DNA of 64,000 nucleotides from Paraflavitalea devenefica (GCF_011759375.1 NZ_JAARML010000004.1:791358-855357); one strand, 5' to 3'; positions 1-9,820 are shown, counted from the stretch's first letter. Notes: generated by a model not told the origin, from the sequence alone. Made by a program: numbers and translations.

Positions 1-1715
1 AATACACCAGTGCCCAGGGAGTTCTGGAATCCTTTCTGGATAGCAGGAACGAATTCACGGGGGATAGATCCACCGAAGATATCATTCACAAACTGCAGGT
101 TCTCTTTCGGATTTGCTTCCAGCCACTCTGCATCAGCGGGCCCGAGTTCGAAAATGATGTCCGCAAACTTACCACGACCACCGGTTTGTTTCTTGAGGAT
201 CTCACGGTGTTCAACAGATTTACGGAACGCTTCTTTATAAGCCACCTGGGGAGCACCCTGGTTAACTTCTACTTTGAACTCGCGTTTCATACGGTCGATG
301 ATGATCTCCAGGTGCAGCTCACCCATACCACGCAGGATGGTTTGACCGGTATCTTCATCGGTATTTACACGCAGGGTAGGATCTTCTTCTACCAGCTTGG
401 CAATGGCCATACCCATTTTATCTACGTCGGCCTGTGTTTTAGGCTCAACAGCGATCGCGATTACAGGCTCTGGAATAAACATGTTTTCCAGGGTGATCGG
501 ATGGTTCTCATCGCACAGGGTATCACCGGTCTTGATTTCCTTAAAACCAACTGCCGCGCCGATATCACCAGCTTCGATGAAATCGATCGGGTTTTGTTTG
601 TTGGCAAACATCTTCATGATACGGCTGATACGCTCTTTCTTACCACTTCTTACGTTCAATACATAAGAACCGGCATCGAGGTGACCGCTATAGCAACGGA
701 AGAACGCCAAACGACCTACGAAAGGATCGGTCATGATCTTAAAGGCCAATGCAGCGAAAGGCGCTTTAGGATCGGGCTTGCGCGTGATCTGCTCGCCGGT
801 ATCAGGATCAGTACCTACTGTATCTTCAATATCAATAGGAGAAGGCAGGTAACGACAAACGGCATCCAGGGCTGTTTGTACACCTTTGTTCTTGAATGAA
901 GAACCACACATCATCGGAACGATGCTCAGATCGATGGTAGCTTTACGGATAGCTTCATGTACTTCGTCTTCAGAGATAGATGCCGGATTGTCGAAGAATT
1001 TCTCCAACAGTTTGTCATCATATTCAGCTACTGCTTCAATCAGGTTTTGTCTCCACTCTTCAGCTTCAGCCTGCATATCAGCAGGAACAGGGATCTCTTC
1101 AAAGGTCATACCTTCAGTAGCCATATCCCAGATAACACCTTTCATGGTGATCAGGTCAACCACACCTTTGAAATCATCTTCTGCACCGATGGGTAATTGC
1201 AGGGGAACGGCTTTAGCACCGAGCATTTCCTTTACCTGCTTAACCACCATCAGGAAGTCGGCGCCGGAACGGTCCATTTTGTTAACGAAACCGATACGGG
1301 GAACTTTATAACGGTTAGCCTGGCGCCATACAGTCTCAGACTGAGGCTCTACGCCGTCAACGGCAGAGAACAGGGCGATCAGACCATCCAGTACACGCAT
1401 AGAACGCTCTACTTCTACAGTAAAGTCCACGTGGCCCGGAGTATCAATGATGTTGAAATAATATTTTTTGGTGTTAGCATCGGCCTTACCTTTTACGGTA
1501 GGGAAATTCCATTGGCAGCTAACAGCAGCAGAGGTAATGGTGATACCTCTTTCTTTTTCCTGCTCCATCCAGTCAGTGGTAGCTGCACCATCATGCACCT
1601 CCCCTATTTTATGGATCATACCGGTATAGCGCAGGATACGCTCCGTAGTAGTGGTTTTACCGGCATCAATGTGTGCCGCAATACCAAAGTTTCTCTGTAA
1701 TCGTAAGTCTGCCAT
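1..1715 (-). CDS. fusA: Elongation factor G, 3' end cut by window edge
   Basis: Ribosomal translocase GTPase that moves tRNA and mRNA after peptide-bond formation. Translating the minus strand from the ATG at 1715 gives MADLRLQRNFGIAAHIDAGK, with the P-loop AHIDAGKTT near residues 14-22, then DTPGHVDF (G3) and FVNKMDRSG (G4). The frame stays open to base 1, giving about 571 codons. EF-G is usually near 700 residues, so only the C-terminal domain is missing. A Bacteroidota-type -7 box lies upstream at 1775-1782, so the gene probably has its own promoter. In most bacteria fusA directly follows rpsG; here about 8.5 kb of surface-protein genes separate them. Confidence 0.97.
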   Translation of the reverse strand, partial: MADLRLQRNFGIAAHIDAGKTTTTERILRYTGMIHKIGEVHDGAATTDWMEQEKERGITITSAAVSCQWNFPTVKGKADANTKKYYFNIIDTPGHVDFTVEVERSMRVLDGLIALFSAVDGVEPQSETVWRQANRYKVPRIGFVNKMDRSGADFLMVVKQVKEMLGAKAVPLQLPIGAEDDFKGVVDLITMKGVIWDMATEGMTFEEIPVPADMQAEAEEWRQNLIEAVAEYDDKLLEKFFDNPASISEDEVHEAIRKATIDLSIVPMMCGSSFKNKGVQTALDAVCRYLPSPIDIEDTVGTDPDTGEQITRKPDPKAPFAALAFKIMTDPFVGRLAFFRCYSGHLDAGSYVLNVRSGKKERISRIMKMFANKQNPIDFIEAGDIGAAVGFKEIKTGDTLCDENHPITLENMFIPEPVIAIAVEPKTQADVDKMGMAIAKLVEEDPTLRVNTDEDTGQTILRGMGELHLEIIIDRMKREFKVEVNQGAPQVAYKEAFRKSVEHREILKKQTGGRGKFADIIFELGPADAEWLEANPKENLQFVNDIFGGSIPREFVPAIQKGFQNSLGTGV

Positions 1716-1774
1716 GACTTTGTTGTTGTTTTCTGTTTAATTGTAGTGCAGGGAACTCCCTGAAAATAAGTGCG

Positions 1775-1782
1775 CAAAGGTA
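1775..1782 (-). promoter_or_regulatory. Predicted fusA promoter, -7 element
   Basis: On the minus strand this reads TACCTTTG, a perfect match to the Bacteroidota -7 consensus TAnnTTTG, about 60 bases before the fusA ATG. A TTTG lies at 1797-1800 but with only 14 bases between, shorter than the usual 17-23. The same octamer is the -7 box of the rpsL promoter (11163-11170). Confidence 0.5.
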
Positions 1783-1842
1783 AGCAAAATCTCTGTCAAA
1801 AAGCAGATTCCACAAGATCAAATGATTAAATGTGGAAAACCA

Positions 1843-1880
1843 AAAAAGTACGCCCTGTCGGCTGACAAGGCGTACTTTTT
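1843..1880 (-). terminator. Intrinsic terminator after the M57 peptidase gene
   Basis: Perfect 12-bp inverted repeat (1843-1854 with 1869-1880) with GTACGCC/GGCGTAC as GC core and A/T runs on both sides, so it can end transcription in either direction. It lies 25 bases past the stop of the minus-strand M57 gene. The loop contains a small TGTC/GACA stem. Confidence 0.8.
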
Positions 1881-1904
1881 GTGCAGTAGCACAATGTATA
1901 TCAA

Positions 1905-2702
1905 TTACTTGTACAGGAAGTCCAGTGCTGTTTTATCATTATTGTTGAAAGGGCGGTTCTGTCCGGAACCAATACAGGCCAGCATCCAGGAGTTGGGATC
2001 GGGACCGGTAGCGGTGCCCGGGATGTAGACAGCCCCTACTGTGGAAGCCCCTTCATTAACCGGTTGGCCGCCGCAGCTATAACTGCGATCCAAATAATCG
2101 GTGTGACGGAAACCAATGCAGTGCCCTATTTCATGGGCCAGGATAGTAGCTACTGTGCTTTGCGGCTGATTGCCGATCGCCCTCGAGTTCACTTTGACCT
2201 GTCCATACGGATTACCGGCATTGGTAGGAAACCCGGCAGAAGCGAGGTAATTGCCATTCCCTCTCACAATGCTGATGGTGGCACCGGATGATACACGCTG
2301 AAAGGTAATACGCAGCCCCTGCGCATTATACCGGCTGAGGGCCTCGTCCAGCGCAGCCGCATAAGAGGAAGGCAATTGTGAGGCAAGACTCACGGTAATG
2401 GTACGGGGCAAACCTGTTACGAGGTTATTGGTGCGGTATTGTTCTTCCGTACCAACCCGTAAAAACCGTGTATCCGGTGTAGCAGTAAGGTCCTTCGCCG
2501 TAAGCAAAATATCACCCTCCACGATATAATTACCTTCTTCATCCAGCGAGACATTTTTGTTACTGAAACCAAGCTGATAGATCTTATCCAGCGTAGTCTG
2601 GGAGATCTCCTGCGTGGCATCTGTGGAAGCATTCTTCTTACAGGCAGGTACCAGGCAAACCAGCGCGGTAATACCGGCAACGGATAATAGTAGTTTTCTC
2701 AT
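1905..2702 (-). CDS. Lipoprotein zinc metallopeptidase, M57 (HEIGH) family
   Basis: Predicted lipid-anchored protease of 265 residues. The N-terminus is a lipoprotein signal peptide ending in LVPAC with the lipidated Cys at 21. The catalytic site is H190-E-I-G-H194-CIGFR-H200, the extended zinc motif HExGHxxGxxH of the dual-action HEIGH peptidases (M57) common in Bacteroidota. A Cys-containing C-terminal segment follows and ends with ALDFLYK, as is frequent in this family. It is a single gene with its own terminator. The substrate is unknown. The family call rests on the motif and lipobox and is fairly secure. Confidence 0.85.
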   Translation of the reverse strand: MRKLLLSVAGITALVCLVPACKKNASTDATQEISQTTLDKIYQLGFSNKNVSLDEEGNYIVEGDILLTAKDLTATPDTRFLRVGTEEQYRTNNLVTGLPRTITVSLASQLPSSYAAALDEALSRYNAQGLRITFQRVSSGATISIVRGNGNYLASAGFPTNAGNPYGQVKVNSRAIGNQPQSTVATILAHEIGHCIGFRHTDYLDRSYSCGGQPVNEGASTVGAVYIPGTATGPDPNSWMLACIGSGQNRPFNNNDKTALDFLYK

Positions 2703-3174
2703 AAACGAATGTGCGTTTTGTAGTTAACAATCAGGTGGGTACAAAGGCAATGGTTACAACCAACAGCCTTTTACATAGAAACTTTTTCTAATGTACTATA
2801 AATATTAATAAATCTTATCAAGAGAATAGCAACCTTATTGCAGAATTAGGGAACGTTGGGCCATGGTTTGAGGATGTTACTGGGCATACTATGGCTGAGG
2901 CCACTACCTGTGAAGCCGTCAGTAAAGAGCAGGATAATCCAGAGATAATCCACATATAATCCAGAGATATTCCAGAGATAAGTCACTCCTATTGTATCTG
3001 GAATATCTCTTAAATATCTCTACATTAATTGTTTTATATATTTAAAATAATTAGATAGTCAGGTACGGGCAACTATTACTGTCCCTGGGGCCGGACTTGG
3101 CTTAACCCCGACGAATGGCAGCCCCGGGATAAGCAATAATTGGTTACATTTAAATACTATTAGCCTTCGGTCCC
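2703..3174. other. Intergenic region with short direct and inverted repeats
   Basis: This 472-base spacer separates the divergent M57 and S8 peptidase genes, so it should hold both promoters. Between about 2933 and 3018 the unit TCCAGAGATA and variants recur. A perfect 14-bp inverted repeat (AGAGATATTCCAGA at 2963-2976, complement at 2997-3010) has a 20-base loop. No coding frame is convincing. Confidence 0.6.
2963..3010. repeat. 14-bp perfect inverted repeat
   Basis: AGAGATATTCCAGA (2963-2976) is followed 20 bases later by its exact reverse complement (2997-3010). It lies inside a run of TCCAGAGATA-like units. It could be an operator or an RNA hairpin for either flanking divergent gene. No U-tract follows, so a terminator is less likely. 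Confidence 0.6.
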
Positions 3175-5805
3175 ATGAGATACAGTATCCTGCTGTTCCT
3201 TTACTGCTGCTATTGCCTGGCTGTCAATGCACAAGAGCCGGACAGCACCACCCTGCGCAAAAAACTTTCACCTCTTTTACTATCGCCCAAAGCCAGGGTT
3301 GACAACAATACCATCACCACCTGGTGGATTACCGTTACTGATATTGAACGTTTTAAATCTTTTGTGGCAGCCAATAAACTACCGGTGGAAGTGATGGGGA
3401 CCTATGCCCTTACCCGGTTACTGGTTATCAAAACCACCCGTAAGGTATTGTTAAACAATCTATTGAAAAGCCCCTGGGTAGTATTTGCCGATGCGCCCCG
3501 GGTACCCCGGGAAGAACAGGTGATCAGCAGTTTTGACAATACCGCCAACCAGGTCAATACCGTTCACAGTCTGCTACCTGCCCTGAATGGCAATGGCCTG
3601 GTCGTATCTGTAAAGGAAAATAAGCCCGATACGACGGATATTGATTTTACGGGCAGGTATCTTCCTACTCCATTGAGTTCGTCCACTGTTACGCAACATG
3701 CAGGCATTATGGGCACTATTATCGGAGGAGGTGGTAACAGTGATTATACCGGTAAGGGAGCCGCCTGGAGCGTAACGCTCAGCTCTTCGAGTTTTGCTAC
3801 CCTACTGCCGGATGCCAACAGCGCCTACCAGCAATACAATATTTCGGTCCAGAACCACTCCTATGGCACCGGTATAGAAAATTATTACGGGGCTGATGCG
3901 GCGGCTTATGACGCCAGCAGCATCGCCAACGCCCACCTGCTGCATAGTTTTTCCGCCGGTAATTCCGGTAATCAAACCAGCACGCAGGGCCCTTATACCG
4001 GCCTTCCCAACTATGCCAATATCACCGGGAGTTTTAAGATGGGCAAGAACATCACCACCACAGGCGCTATTAACAGCTTGTATCAGCCCGAAGCACTGAG
4101 CTCAAGAGGCCCGGCCTATGATGGGCGCATCAAACCCGAACTGGCAGCTTTTGGGGAAGATGGCAGTTCCGGCGCCGCGGCCATTACTTCGGGTATTGGC
4201 CTGTTGGTGCAACAGGCTTATAAGGAGCATACCGGCCAACTGCCGCCTGCCGCCCTTGTAAAGGCTATCCTCCTGAATACAGCCGATGATGTGGCAGCGC
4301 CGGGCATTGATTTCCAAACCGGCTATGGTAGTGTGAATGCCTTTAAAGCCGTTAGTACGGTACAACAGGGCCTGTATGCTGCCGGCAGTATTGCCCAGGC
4401 ACAAACACAAACCTCCACCCTCTCCATTCCTGCCGGCATACGGCAGGTAAAGGTGACGCTTTGCTGGTATGACCCACCAGCCACTCCCAATGCCCTCAAG
4501 GCGTTAGTGAATGACCTTGACCTGGAACTTATCAATACCAGTACCGGCGAACACTGGCAGCCCTGGGTATTGAGTCATTTTCCGCATGCAGATTCCCTGC
4601 AAAAGCTGCCGGTACGCAAAAGGGATAGTCTGAACAACAATGAGCAGATCACGCTGGACAATCCCTTGCCCGGCACGTACACGATACAGGTAAAGGGCTA
4701 TGCCATTCCATCCGGCGCCCAGGCTTATTATCTTTCCTGGCGGCTGGATACTGCCGACCGGTTTCAATGGTATTATCCTGCCAAAGGAGATGATGTGCAG
4801 GGTGGCCAGAATAATATCCTCCGCTGGGCTTCTTCTTTTACGGATAACAATCCCGGCCATATCGAATATTCCACCGATGATGGCAATCACTGGCAATCCA
4901 TCACCCATACTGCCAACCTTGCCCAGGGCTTTTATACGTGGCAGGCGCCTGATACTTTTACCACAGCCCGGCTGCGAATAACAGCCGGCGCTCATTCTTT
5001 TCTGTCCGACACTTTTACTGTTTCGGCAAGGCTGGATATGAATACCGGTTTCAACTGTGCCGACTCCTTTTTGCTTACCTGGCATAAACCCGTTGGCATT
5101 GATGCCTGTATCGTGTATGTACTGGGTGAAAAATACCTTCAGCCTTTACTCACTACCGGCGACACCATGCTAGTGCTGAGCAAGGCCACCAATCCCGCTT
5201 TACATTATACCGTAGCTCCTGTACTGGCAGACGGTTATACCGGGATGAAAGCCTTTACTTTCAACTATACCACACAGGGAATAGGTTGCTATGTTAAAAG
5301 CTTCCTGGCCGACTTTGTGAATGCTACTACTGCCCGCTTATTGATCGAATTAGGAACGCGGTATGCCATACAAAAGATAACGGTTGAAAAACTGGACATT
5401 TCCGGTTACAAGGACATACAAACAATAGAGCCGGTTAATGCACTGCAATATGTTGTTACAGATAATGCATTGCACCGGGGCGTTAATACGTATCGCCTGA
5501 AGATCTACCGCACTGATGGCGTCATTATTTACAGTCAGCCGGAAACGGTGTATAATTTTAAGGACGCCGGTTATATTGTTTACCCGAATCCTGTCAGTGC
5601 AGCAACAACACTTCATATTCTTACAGCAGATCCCGGCAACAGTACCATTACCTTCTTTAATGCAGCCGGCCAGCAGGTATTGCACCGCCAGTTGACAGAT
5701 GTACATGAGCAACTACCGCTGCATGGATTACAAAAAGGCCTGTATTTCTATATTATCCGGAAAGCGGGGAATAAGGAGCAAACGGGAAGTGTGTTGATCT
5801 ATTGA
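3175..5805 (+). CDS. Secreted S8 (subtilisin-like) serine peptidase with T9SS sorting domain
   Basis: Protein of 876 residues with a signal peptide (cleavage near VNAQ). The peptidase domain covers roughly residues 140-400. His175 lies in TQHAGIMGTIIGGG, the oxyanion-hole Asn263 in FSAGNSGN, and the nucleophile Ser332 in GSSGAAAITSG. At the place of the usual catalytic Asp (VAVxDTG) the protein has VVSVKENKPD, that is Glu148. A CUB-like region and beta-sandwich segments follow. The last ~80 residues start with IVYPNPVSAATTL and end in a basic, hydrophobic strand, which is a type A C-terminal signal for export by the type IX secretion system and surface attachment. Likely a surface protease; the Glu for Asp change makes activity uncertain. 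Confidence 0.88.
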   Translation: MRYSILLFLYCCYCLAVNAQEPDSTTLRKKLSPLLLSPKARVDNNTITTWWITVTDIERFKSFVAANKLPVEVMGTYALTRLLVIKTTRKVLLNNLLKSPWVVFADAPRVPREEQVISSFDNTANQVNTVHSLLPALNGNGLVVSVKENKPDTTDIDFTGRYLPTPLSSSTVTQHAGIMGTIIGGGGNSDYTGKGAAWSVTLSSSSFATLLPDANSAYQQYNISVQNHSYGTGIENYYGADAAAYDASSIANAHLLHSFSAGNSGNQTSTQGPYTGLPNYANITGSFKMGKNITTTGAINSLYQPEALSSRGPAYDGRIKPELAAFGEDGSSGAAAITSGIGLLVQQAYKEHTGQLPPAALVKAILLNTADDVAAPGIDFQTGYGSVNAFKAVSTVQQGLYAAGSIAQAQTQTSTLSIPAGIRQVKVTLCWYDPPATPNALKALVNDLDLELINTSTGEHWQPWVLSHFPHADSLQKLPVRKRDSLNNNEQITLDNPLPGTYTIQVKGYAIPSGAQAYYLSWRLDTADRFQWYYPAKGDDVQGGQNNILRWASSFTDNNPGHIEYSTDDGNHWQSITHTANLAQGFYTWQAPDTFTTARLRITAGAHSFLSDTFTVSARLDMNTGFNCADSFLLTWHKPVGIDACIVYVLGEKYLQPLLTTGDTMLVLSKATNPALHYTVAPVLADGYTGMKAFTFNYTTQGIGCYVKSFLADFVNATTARLLIELGTRYAIQKITVEKLDISGYKDIQTIEPVNALQYVVTDNALHRGVNTYRLKIYRTDGVIIYSQPETVYNFKDAGYIVYPNPVSAATTLHILTADPGNSTITFFNAAGQQVLHRQLTDVHEQLPLHGLQKGLYFYIIRKAGNKEQTGSVLIY

Positions 5806-5812
5806 TTATAGG

Positions 5813-5842
5813 CCGCAGCGTCCCCTCCGGGAGACACTGCGG
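5813..5842 (+). terminator. Hairpin after the S8 peptidase gene
   Basis: CCGCAG (5813-5818) pairs with CTGCGG (5837-5842), with a GTC/GAC inner stem. It lies 8 bases past the stop codon. It lacks a strong U-tract, so it may only stabilise the mRNA end. Confidence 0.5.
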
Positions 5843-5871
5843 GGAAAGTAAGTGTGCTTGTGTATTAAAAC

Positions 5872-5895
5872 AAAAACCCCGCTTTCGCAGGGTTT
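5872..5895 (-). terminator. Intrinsic terminator after the 1.3-kilo-residue surface protein
   Basis: The stem AACCCxGC/GCxGGGTT has a 4-base loop and one mismatch. On the minus strand it is followed by a T run (the A run at 5872-5876 on the plus strand). It sits 25 bases beyond the minus-strand stop at 5921 and may also stop readthrough from the plus-strand peptidase gene. Confidence 0.65.
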
Positions 5896-5920
5896 ATTGT
5901 TCTTAAACCTTCAAAAAACA

Positions 5921-8900
5921 TTATTCAAAGATGACCTTGTAGGTGAATGTTTCCCGGCTGCCGAGCGCCGTGATGCGCAGCATGTACACCCCGCTCTTCA
6001 CAGACGCATCCCGGTGCCAGGTGATTTTCGCCTGCTGCACCTTTTGTACTACCTGCTCATGCACCACCTGTCCGGTAATGGTGAACAGTGACAGTTTATA
6101 GCTATCCTGCTGCTTCGCTGTAAGCGCTATGTTCAATGTACGCTTAACCGGGTTGGGATACAGCGTAATGGAACTTACCGTGGCGATCTTTACCGGAATG
6201 ATATTGCTGTAAGTGATCTTATTATCCTTGCTTACCATACGCAGGCGGTAATTATTGGTACCTGTCACCGGCGCTTCATCGGTAAAGGCATACATACTAC
6301 GTCCTGACAACTGACGGGAATTGACGGCGCCAATAGCCATGTACTGTCCGTTGCCTGCACTGCGCTCAACAATGTATTCTTTGGTATCCATGTCCTGCTG
6401 TGCCACCCAATTGAGTTGTACAGCACCATTGATCGCTTTGCCGGATAGTTTAACCTGTCCCGGCAATATGCCACCACACATCCCTGTTACCTCGAAGTAG
6501 GAGATCTTGGTAAGACATCCGCCGTTTACAGACATATGGCATACATACATACCAATATCGGAAGGCAACAGGTAAGGTATCCTGTAAGAGGTGGTTGTAC
6601 TCACCAGGACACTATCTGTTTCACTTGTTTTCTTGTACCAGTTATAAGTGGCATTGGCTGTAGAATCCACATGGAGGTTTACATCCTGGTAATAGCAATC
6701 TGAGCTGGCATAGATGAGCGTATTGGCCAGCGGCAGGATGTTTACGTCGTTCAGGGTAGCGTTGCCACAGGCATCCACCGCACGCAGACGTATCAGTGAA
6801 TACTGTACGCCATTGGTGATGCTGAATACCGGGCTGGTTTGACCGGATGAGATGATACTGGGTGAATCAGGGATACTGCCAATAACTTCATAACTGAAGG
6901 GCGAGCATCCGCCTGTAACCACCGCACCCACACTGAAGTTGTTGTTATCACACTGGTAAGCGGCCGATTGCTGCAGGCCCGGGAAAGCATAGGGCGCCAC
7001 AACGACGGTATCATATATTTTGCCGGTACAGCTCGGTACGCTGTACTGCACAATGTAGGTAGAAGGTTCAAGGTCTACAAACTTGTAGGTAGAACCCACA
7101 TTGGAGGTAAAGTTGATGGTAACCGTATTGCCGTTCTTCCTGATGATCACCGGGGTCACTACGCCCATGTTGGAACTAACATCAATATCAATATCGGTGG
7201 CGCCGTTTTCCCATACACCGGAAGGGCATTTCGATTTTACAAATTTCGTTTTGTTGATGATGCTCGGGCTGGGTGTTACCAGTGCAGTATCCCGCACGTT
7301 ACAGTTGTCTATACCTATAACGGTATACTGCTGTCCGCCGGTCAGTGGCTGCAGGGCATTGACCATAATGGGGCTGGTTGCCGATGTAACCGAGGTCACC
7401 AATACGCCTACCGGGTTCAGTACTTCAATGCGGTAAGGCGCATTGCCGGTGTTAAAGGTCACCTTCACATCGGTGGTGCCAAAGGTGCAGGACTCCTTCG
7501 CTGTTACAGCAATATCAATAGGTACAGGCGCCGCATTGATACGGCGGGTAATGACAGTATCATAGCAGGGATCTTTCACCTTCACATCATACCAGCCGTA
7601 CAGCAGGTTATTGAAGGTACCGTTGCTGCTGCCGGTAGCTACGAAGTTGCCCAAGGTATCATAGATGTTGTACTGAGGGTTCTGCAGGTTGTTTTGCCCG
7701 TTCACCTTAGCGGTAAAGGTAGAGCAGGCCTTGTTGCTGATCGCCACACTGCCTATCGAAGGCACGTTCCGCTTTGCATCAAAACATCTTTCCATCAGGG
7801 TATCGTAACAGGGAGGCCGCACCCTGATACAATGATAACCATACGGCACGTTGTTGAACGTACCATTGGTATTACTGTCTATCGCTACATTAGCGGCGTT
7901 GTACAATACATATTTAGCATTGGCAATATTGGAACCTGATATCTTGGCGACAACGGTAGAACAACCTTTGTTGCTGATATTCACGGAGGAAGAAAGCGAA
8001 GGTTTGGACCTTAACACTTCAAAGCACCTTTTGAACACCGTATCGTAACAGCTCGCACTGTTGGTCACCCGGATACAGTAACTGCCATAAGGCAGGTTGG
8101 GAAATATCCCATCAGGGGTACAGGTGATCAGTACATCATTCACATCGTATAAACAATAGGTCGGATTATTCAGGTTTTGCTGCCCTGTTATTGAGGCTGT
8201 GAACGTACTACAGCTTTTATTAATATCCACAGTAGTTCCCAGGCCCGGCACCAGTTTTTGGATGTTAAAGCACCGCACGATGGTGGTATCATAGCAATCA
8301 TCATTCTCAATGCGGATGCAATAAGGTGTATTATATAGCAGGTTGTCAAAGCTGCCGGTAGTATTACAACCAATGAGCACATTGCTGCCGTTGTACAGAC
8401 AGAACTGCGGATTGGTAAGATTCGTTTGCCCGCTTATGCTGGCTGTAAAACTGTTACACCCAATGCCGGAAGGGTTGATATTGGCATCTACCGAAGGCAG
8501 CGGGGTATTGACTGTAAAGCATTTGGTAATGGTGGTATCATAACAGCCATCTTTTACTTTGATGCAATAGTAGCCATACTTAATGTTATTGAACACGCCA
8601 TCGGTGCTGGTACCGATGAGGGTATTGCTGCCATTATACAGTTCATATACAGGATTGGTCAGGTTGGTTTGCCCGGTAATGGAAGCTGTAAAAGTGGAAC
8701 AGGCTTTATTGCTGATGCTTACTGTATTGCTGATAGCCGGTTTAGGCTGGCTGGCCGAGAAACAACGTGTAATGGTTGTATCATAACAGTTATCTTTTAC
8801 GCGTATGCAATAGCCACCATACGCCAGGTTGGTGAAAGAGCCGGTGTTATTGGTGGCAATGACAATATTGTTGTTGAGCAGTTCGTAGGTTGGATTGGTG

Positions 8901-9820
8901 AGGTTGCCTTGCCCGGAAACCGTTGCAGTGAACGTATTACAGGTAAAATCGGAAGTAGTGACATTGGCATTGACCGTAGGACGGTTGGGATCAACCCAGG
9001 TGCTAACCTGCATGGTGCCGCAAGGGTCTTTCACCACTAATTTTACAAAGCGTTTGGTGCCGATGTAAAAACGGAAAGGGCTGGTGGAAGACCATACCGT
9101 ATCGCCTGCACTTCTAACCACGCCATATTGAAAGCCGGGAAAACTACTGGTATTGCCCTTGCTGTCTTTGATCTTGATGGTTACCTGGGCACTGTCGCAA
9201 CCTATTTTGGCAACGGTGACCCCATCTATCCACCACTGGTAATTGAGGATGGTGATGCGCCTGGTTTGCTGTCCGCCGCAGGAGTCTTTCAACTGGATGG
9301 CATACTCACCAGCCACCAGGTTGGTAAAATAGCCGGTAGCATTGGTAGTACCTACCCCGGAAGGAGAAGGTGCTACGATGGAATAAACAAAGGGAGATCT
9401 TCCGCCCAACTGGTTTGATACCGTAACCGTTCCATCAGTGCCATTCATACAGGTTACGTCGGTCTTGGTAAGTACAAAGCGGGGCTCGGCATAAGAGCCG
9501 GGAACAATTACATCGTATTTATCGGTAACACAACCCGTATTGATGTCTTTTACACTGACTACATAGGAGCCGGCAGCAAGGCCGGTGATGTTGGTGGAAG
9601 AAGTGTAAGCAGTAGTAATGGGCCCCGTGACTTTAATATTGTAGCTACCTGAGCCACCGGTAATATTCACTTTGATACCTCCCGTGGCCATACATCGCGA
9701 TTCTTTGGTAGTAACCGTGAAGTTAAGCGTGGTACAGTCCTGGGCCAACCCTATCAGGGGGTGCAGGTAAAGCAGGGACAGGATAAACCCTGCGCGCGTC
9801 AGTTTCATCAGGCTCTTCAT
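5921..9820 (-). CDS. Giant secreted SprB-like repeat protein with T9SS sorting domain
   Basis: Surface protein of about 1299 residues. The ATG at 9820 (MKSLMKLTRAG) is preferred because a signal peptide ending in GLAQ follows directly; 9808 is an alternative. After the signal come SprB-like segments (TxxxxxCMATGGIKVNITGGSGSY; CMNGTDGTVTV). Then follow six tandem modules of about 80 residues (about residues 282-764). Each has a Cys-Ser-Thr-Phe-Thr strand, an NLxNPxYxLYN core and a closing CYDTxxxRCF motif, so each can form internal disulfides. The C-terminal ~85 residues (YPNPVKRTLNIALT onward) are a type A T9SS sorting signal. Likely roles are adhesion or gliding. It lies between rpsG and fusA, on the same strand. 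Confidence 0.85.
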   Translation of the reverse strand: MKSLMKLTRAGFILSLLYLHPLIGLAQDCTTLNFTVTTKESRCMATGGIKVNITGGSGSYNIKVTGPITTAYTSSTNITGLAAGSYVVSVKDINTGCVTDKYDVIVPGSYAEPRFVLTKTDVTCMNGTDGTVTVSNQLGGRSPFVYSIVAPSPSGVGTTNATGYFTNLVAGEYAIQLKDSCGGQQTRRITILNYQWWIDGVTVAKIGCDSAQVTIKIKDSKGNTSSFPGFQYGVVRSAGDTVWSSTSPFRFYIGTKRFVKLVVKDPCGTMQVSTWVDPNRPTVNANVTTSDFTCNTFTATVSGQGNLTNPTYELLNNNIVIATNNTGSFTNLAYGGYCIRVKDNCYDTTITRCFSASQPKPAISNTVSISNKACSTFTASITGQTNLTNPVYELYNGSNTLIGTSTDGVFNNIKYGYYCIKVKDGCYDTTITKCFTVNTPLPSVDANINPSGIGCNSFTASISGQTNLTNPQFCLYNGSNVLIGCNTTGSFDNLLYNTPYCIRIENDDCYDTTIVRCFNIQKLVPGLGTTVDINKSCSTFTASITGQQNLNNPTYCLYDVNDVLITCTPDGIFPNLPYGSYCIRVTNSASCYDTVFKRCFEVLRSKPSLSSSVNISNKGCSTVVAKISGSNIANAKYVLYNAANVAIDSNTNGTFNNVPYGYHCIRVRPPCYDTLMERCFDAKRNVPSIGSVAISNKACSTFTAKVNGQNNLQNPQYNIYDTLGNFVATGSSNGTFNNLLYGWYDVKVKDPCYDTVITRRINAAPVPIDIAVTAKESCTFGTTDVKVTFNTGNAPYRIEVLNPVGVLVTSVTSATSPIMVNALQPLTGGQQYTVIGIDNCNVRDTALVTPSPSIINKTKFVKSKCPSGVWENGATDIDIDVSSNMGVVTPVIIRKNGNTVTINFTSNVGSTYKFVDLEPSTYIVQYSVPSCTGKIYDTVVVAPYAFPGLQQSAAYQCDNNNFSVGAVVTGGCSPFSYEVIGSIPDSPSIISSGQTSPVFSITNGVQYSLIRLRAVDACGNATLNDVNILPLANTLIYASSDCYYQDVNLHVDSTANATYNWYKKTSETDSVLVSTTTSYRIPYLLPSDIGMYVCHMSVNGGCLTKISYFEVTGMCGGILPGQVKLSGKAINGAVQLNWVAQQDMDTKEYIVERSAGNGQYMAIGAVNSRQLSGRSMYAFTDEAPVTGTNNYRLRMVSKDNKITYSNIIPVKIATVSSITLYPNPVKRTLNIALTAKQQDSYKLSLFTITGQVVHEQVVQKVQQAKITWHRDASVKSGVYMLRITALGSRETFTYKVIFE
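7530..8975 (-). repeat. Six tandem ~245-bp coding repeats
   Basis: The CYDT codons recur at plus-strand positions near 7555, 7800, 8040, 8286, 8534 and 8777, a period of about 240-250 bases. The units are clearly related but diverged at DNA level, so they are old duplications rather than a fresh expansion. They encode the Cys-rich modules of the surface protein at 5921-9820. Confidence 0.8.

Noticed and set aside
4504..5085. Minus-strand 193-residue frame inside the S8 peptidase gene
   Set aside because: Antisense shadow with no homology; the plus-strand gene has signal peptide, catalytic motifs and sorting domain.
6968..7939. Long plus-strand open frame (323 residues) opposite the giant surface protein
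   Set aside because: It is the antisense shadow of the tandem coding modules; composition is Gly/His/Arg/Ile-rich without any domain or signal.
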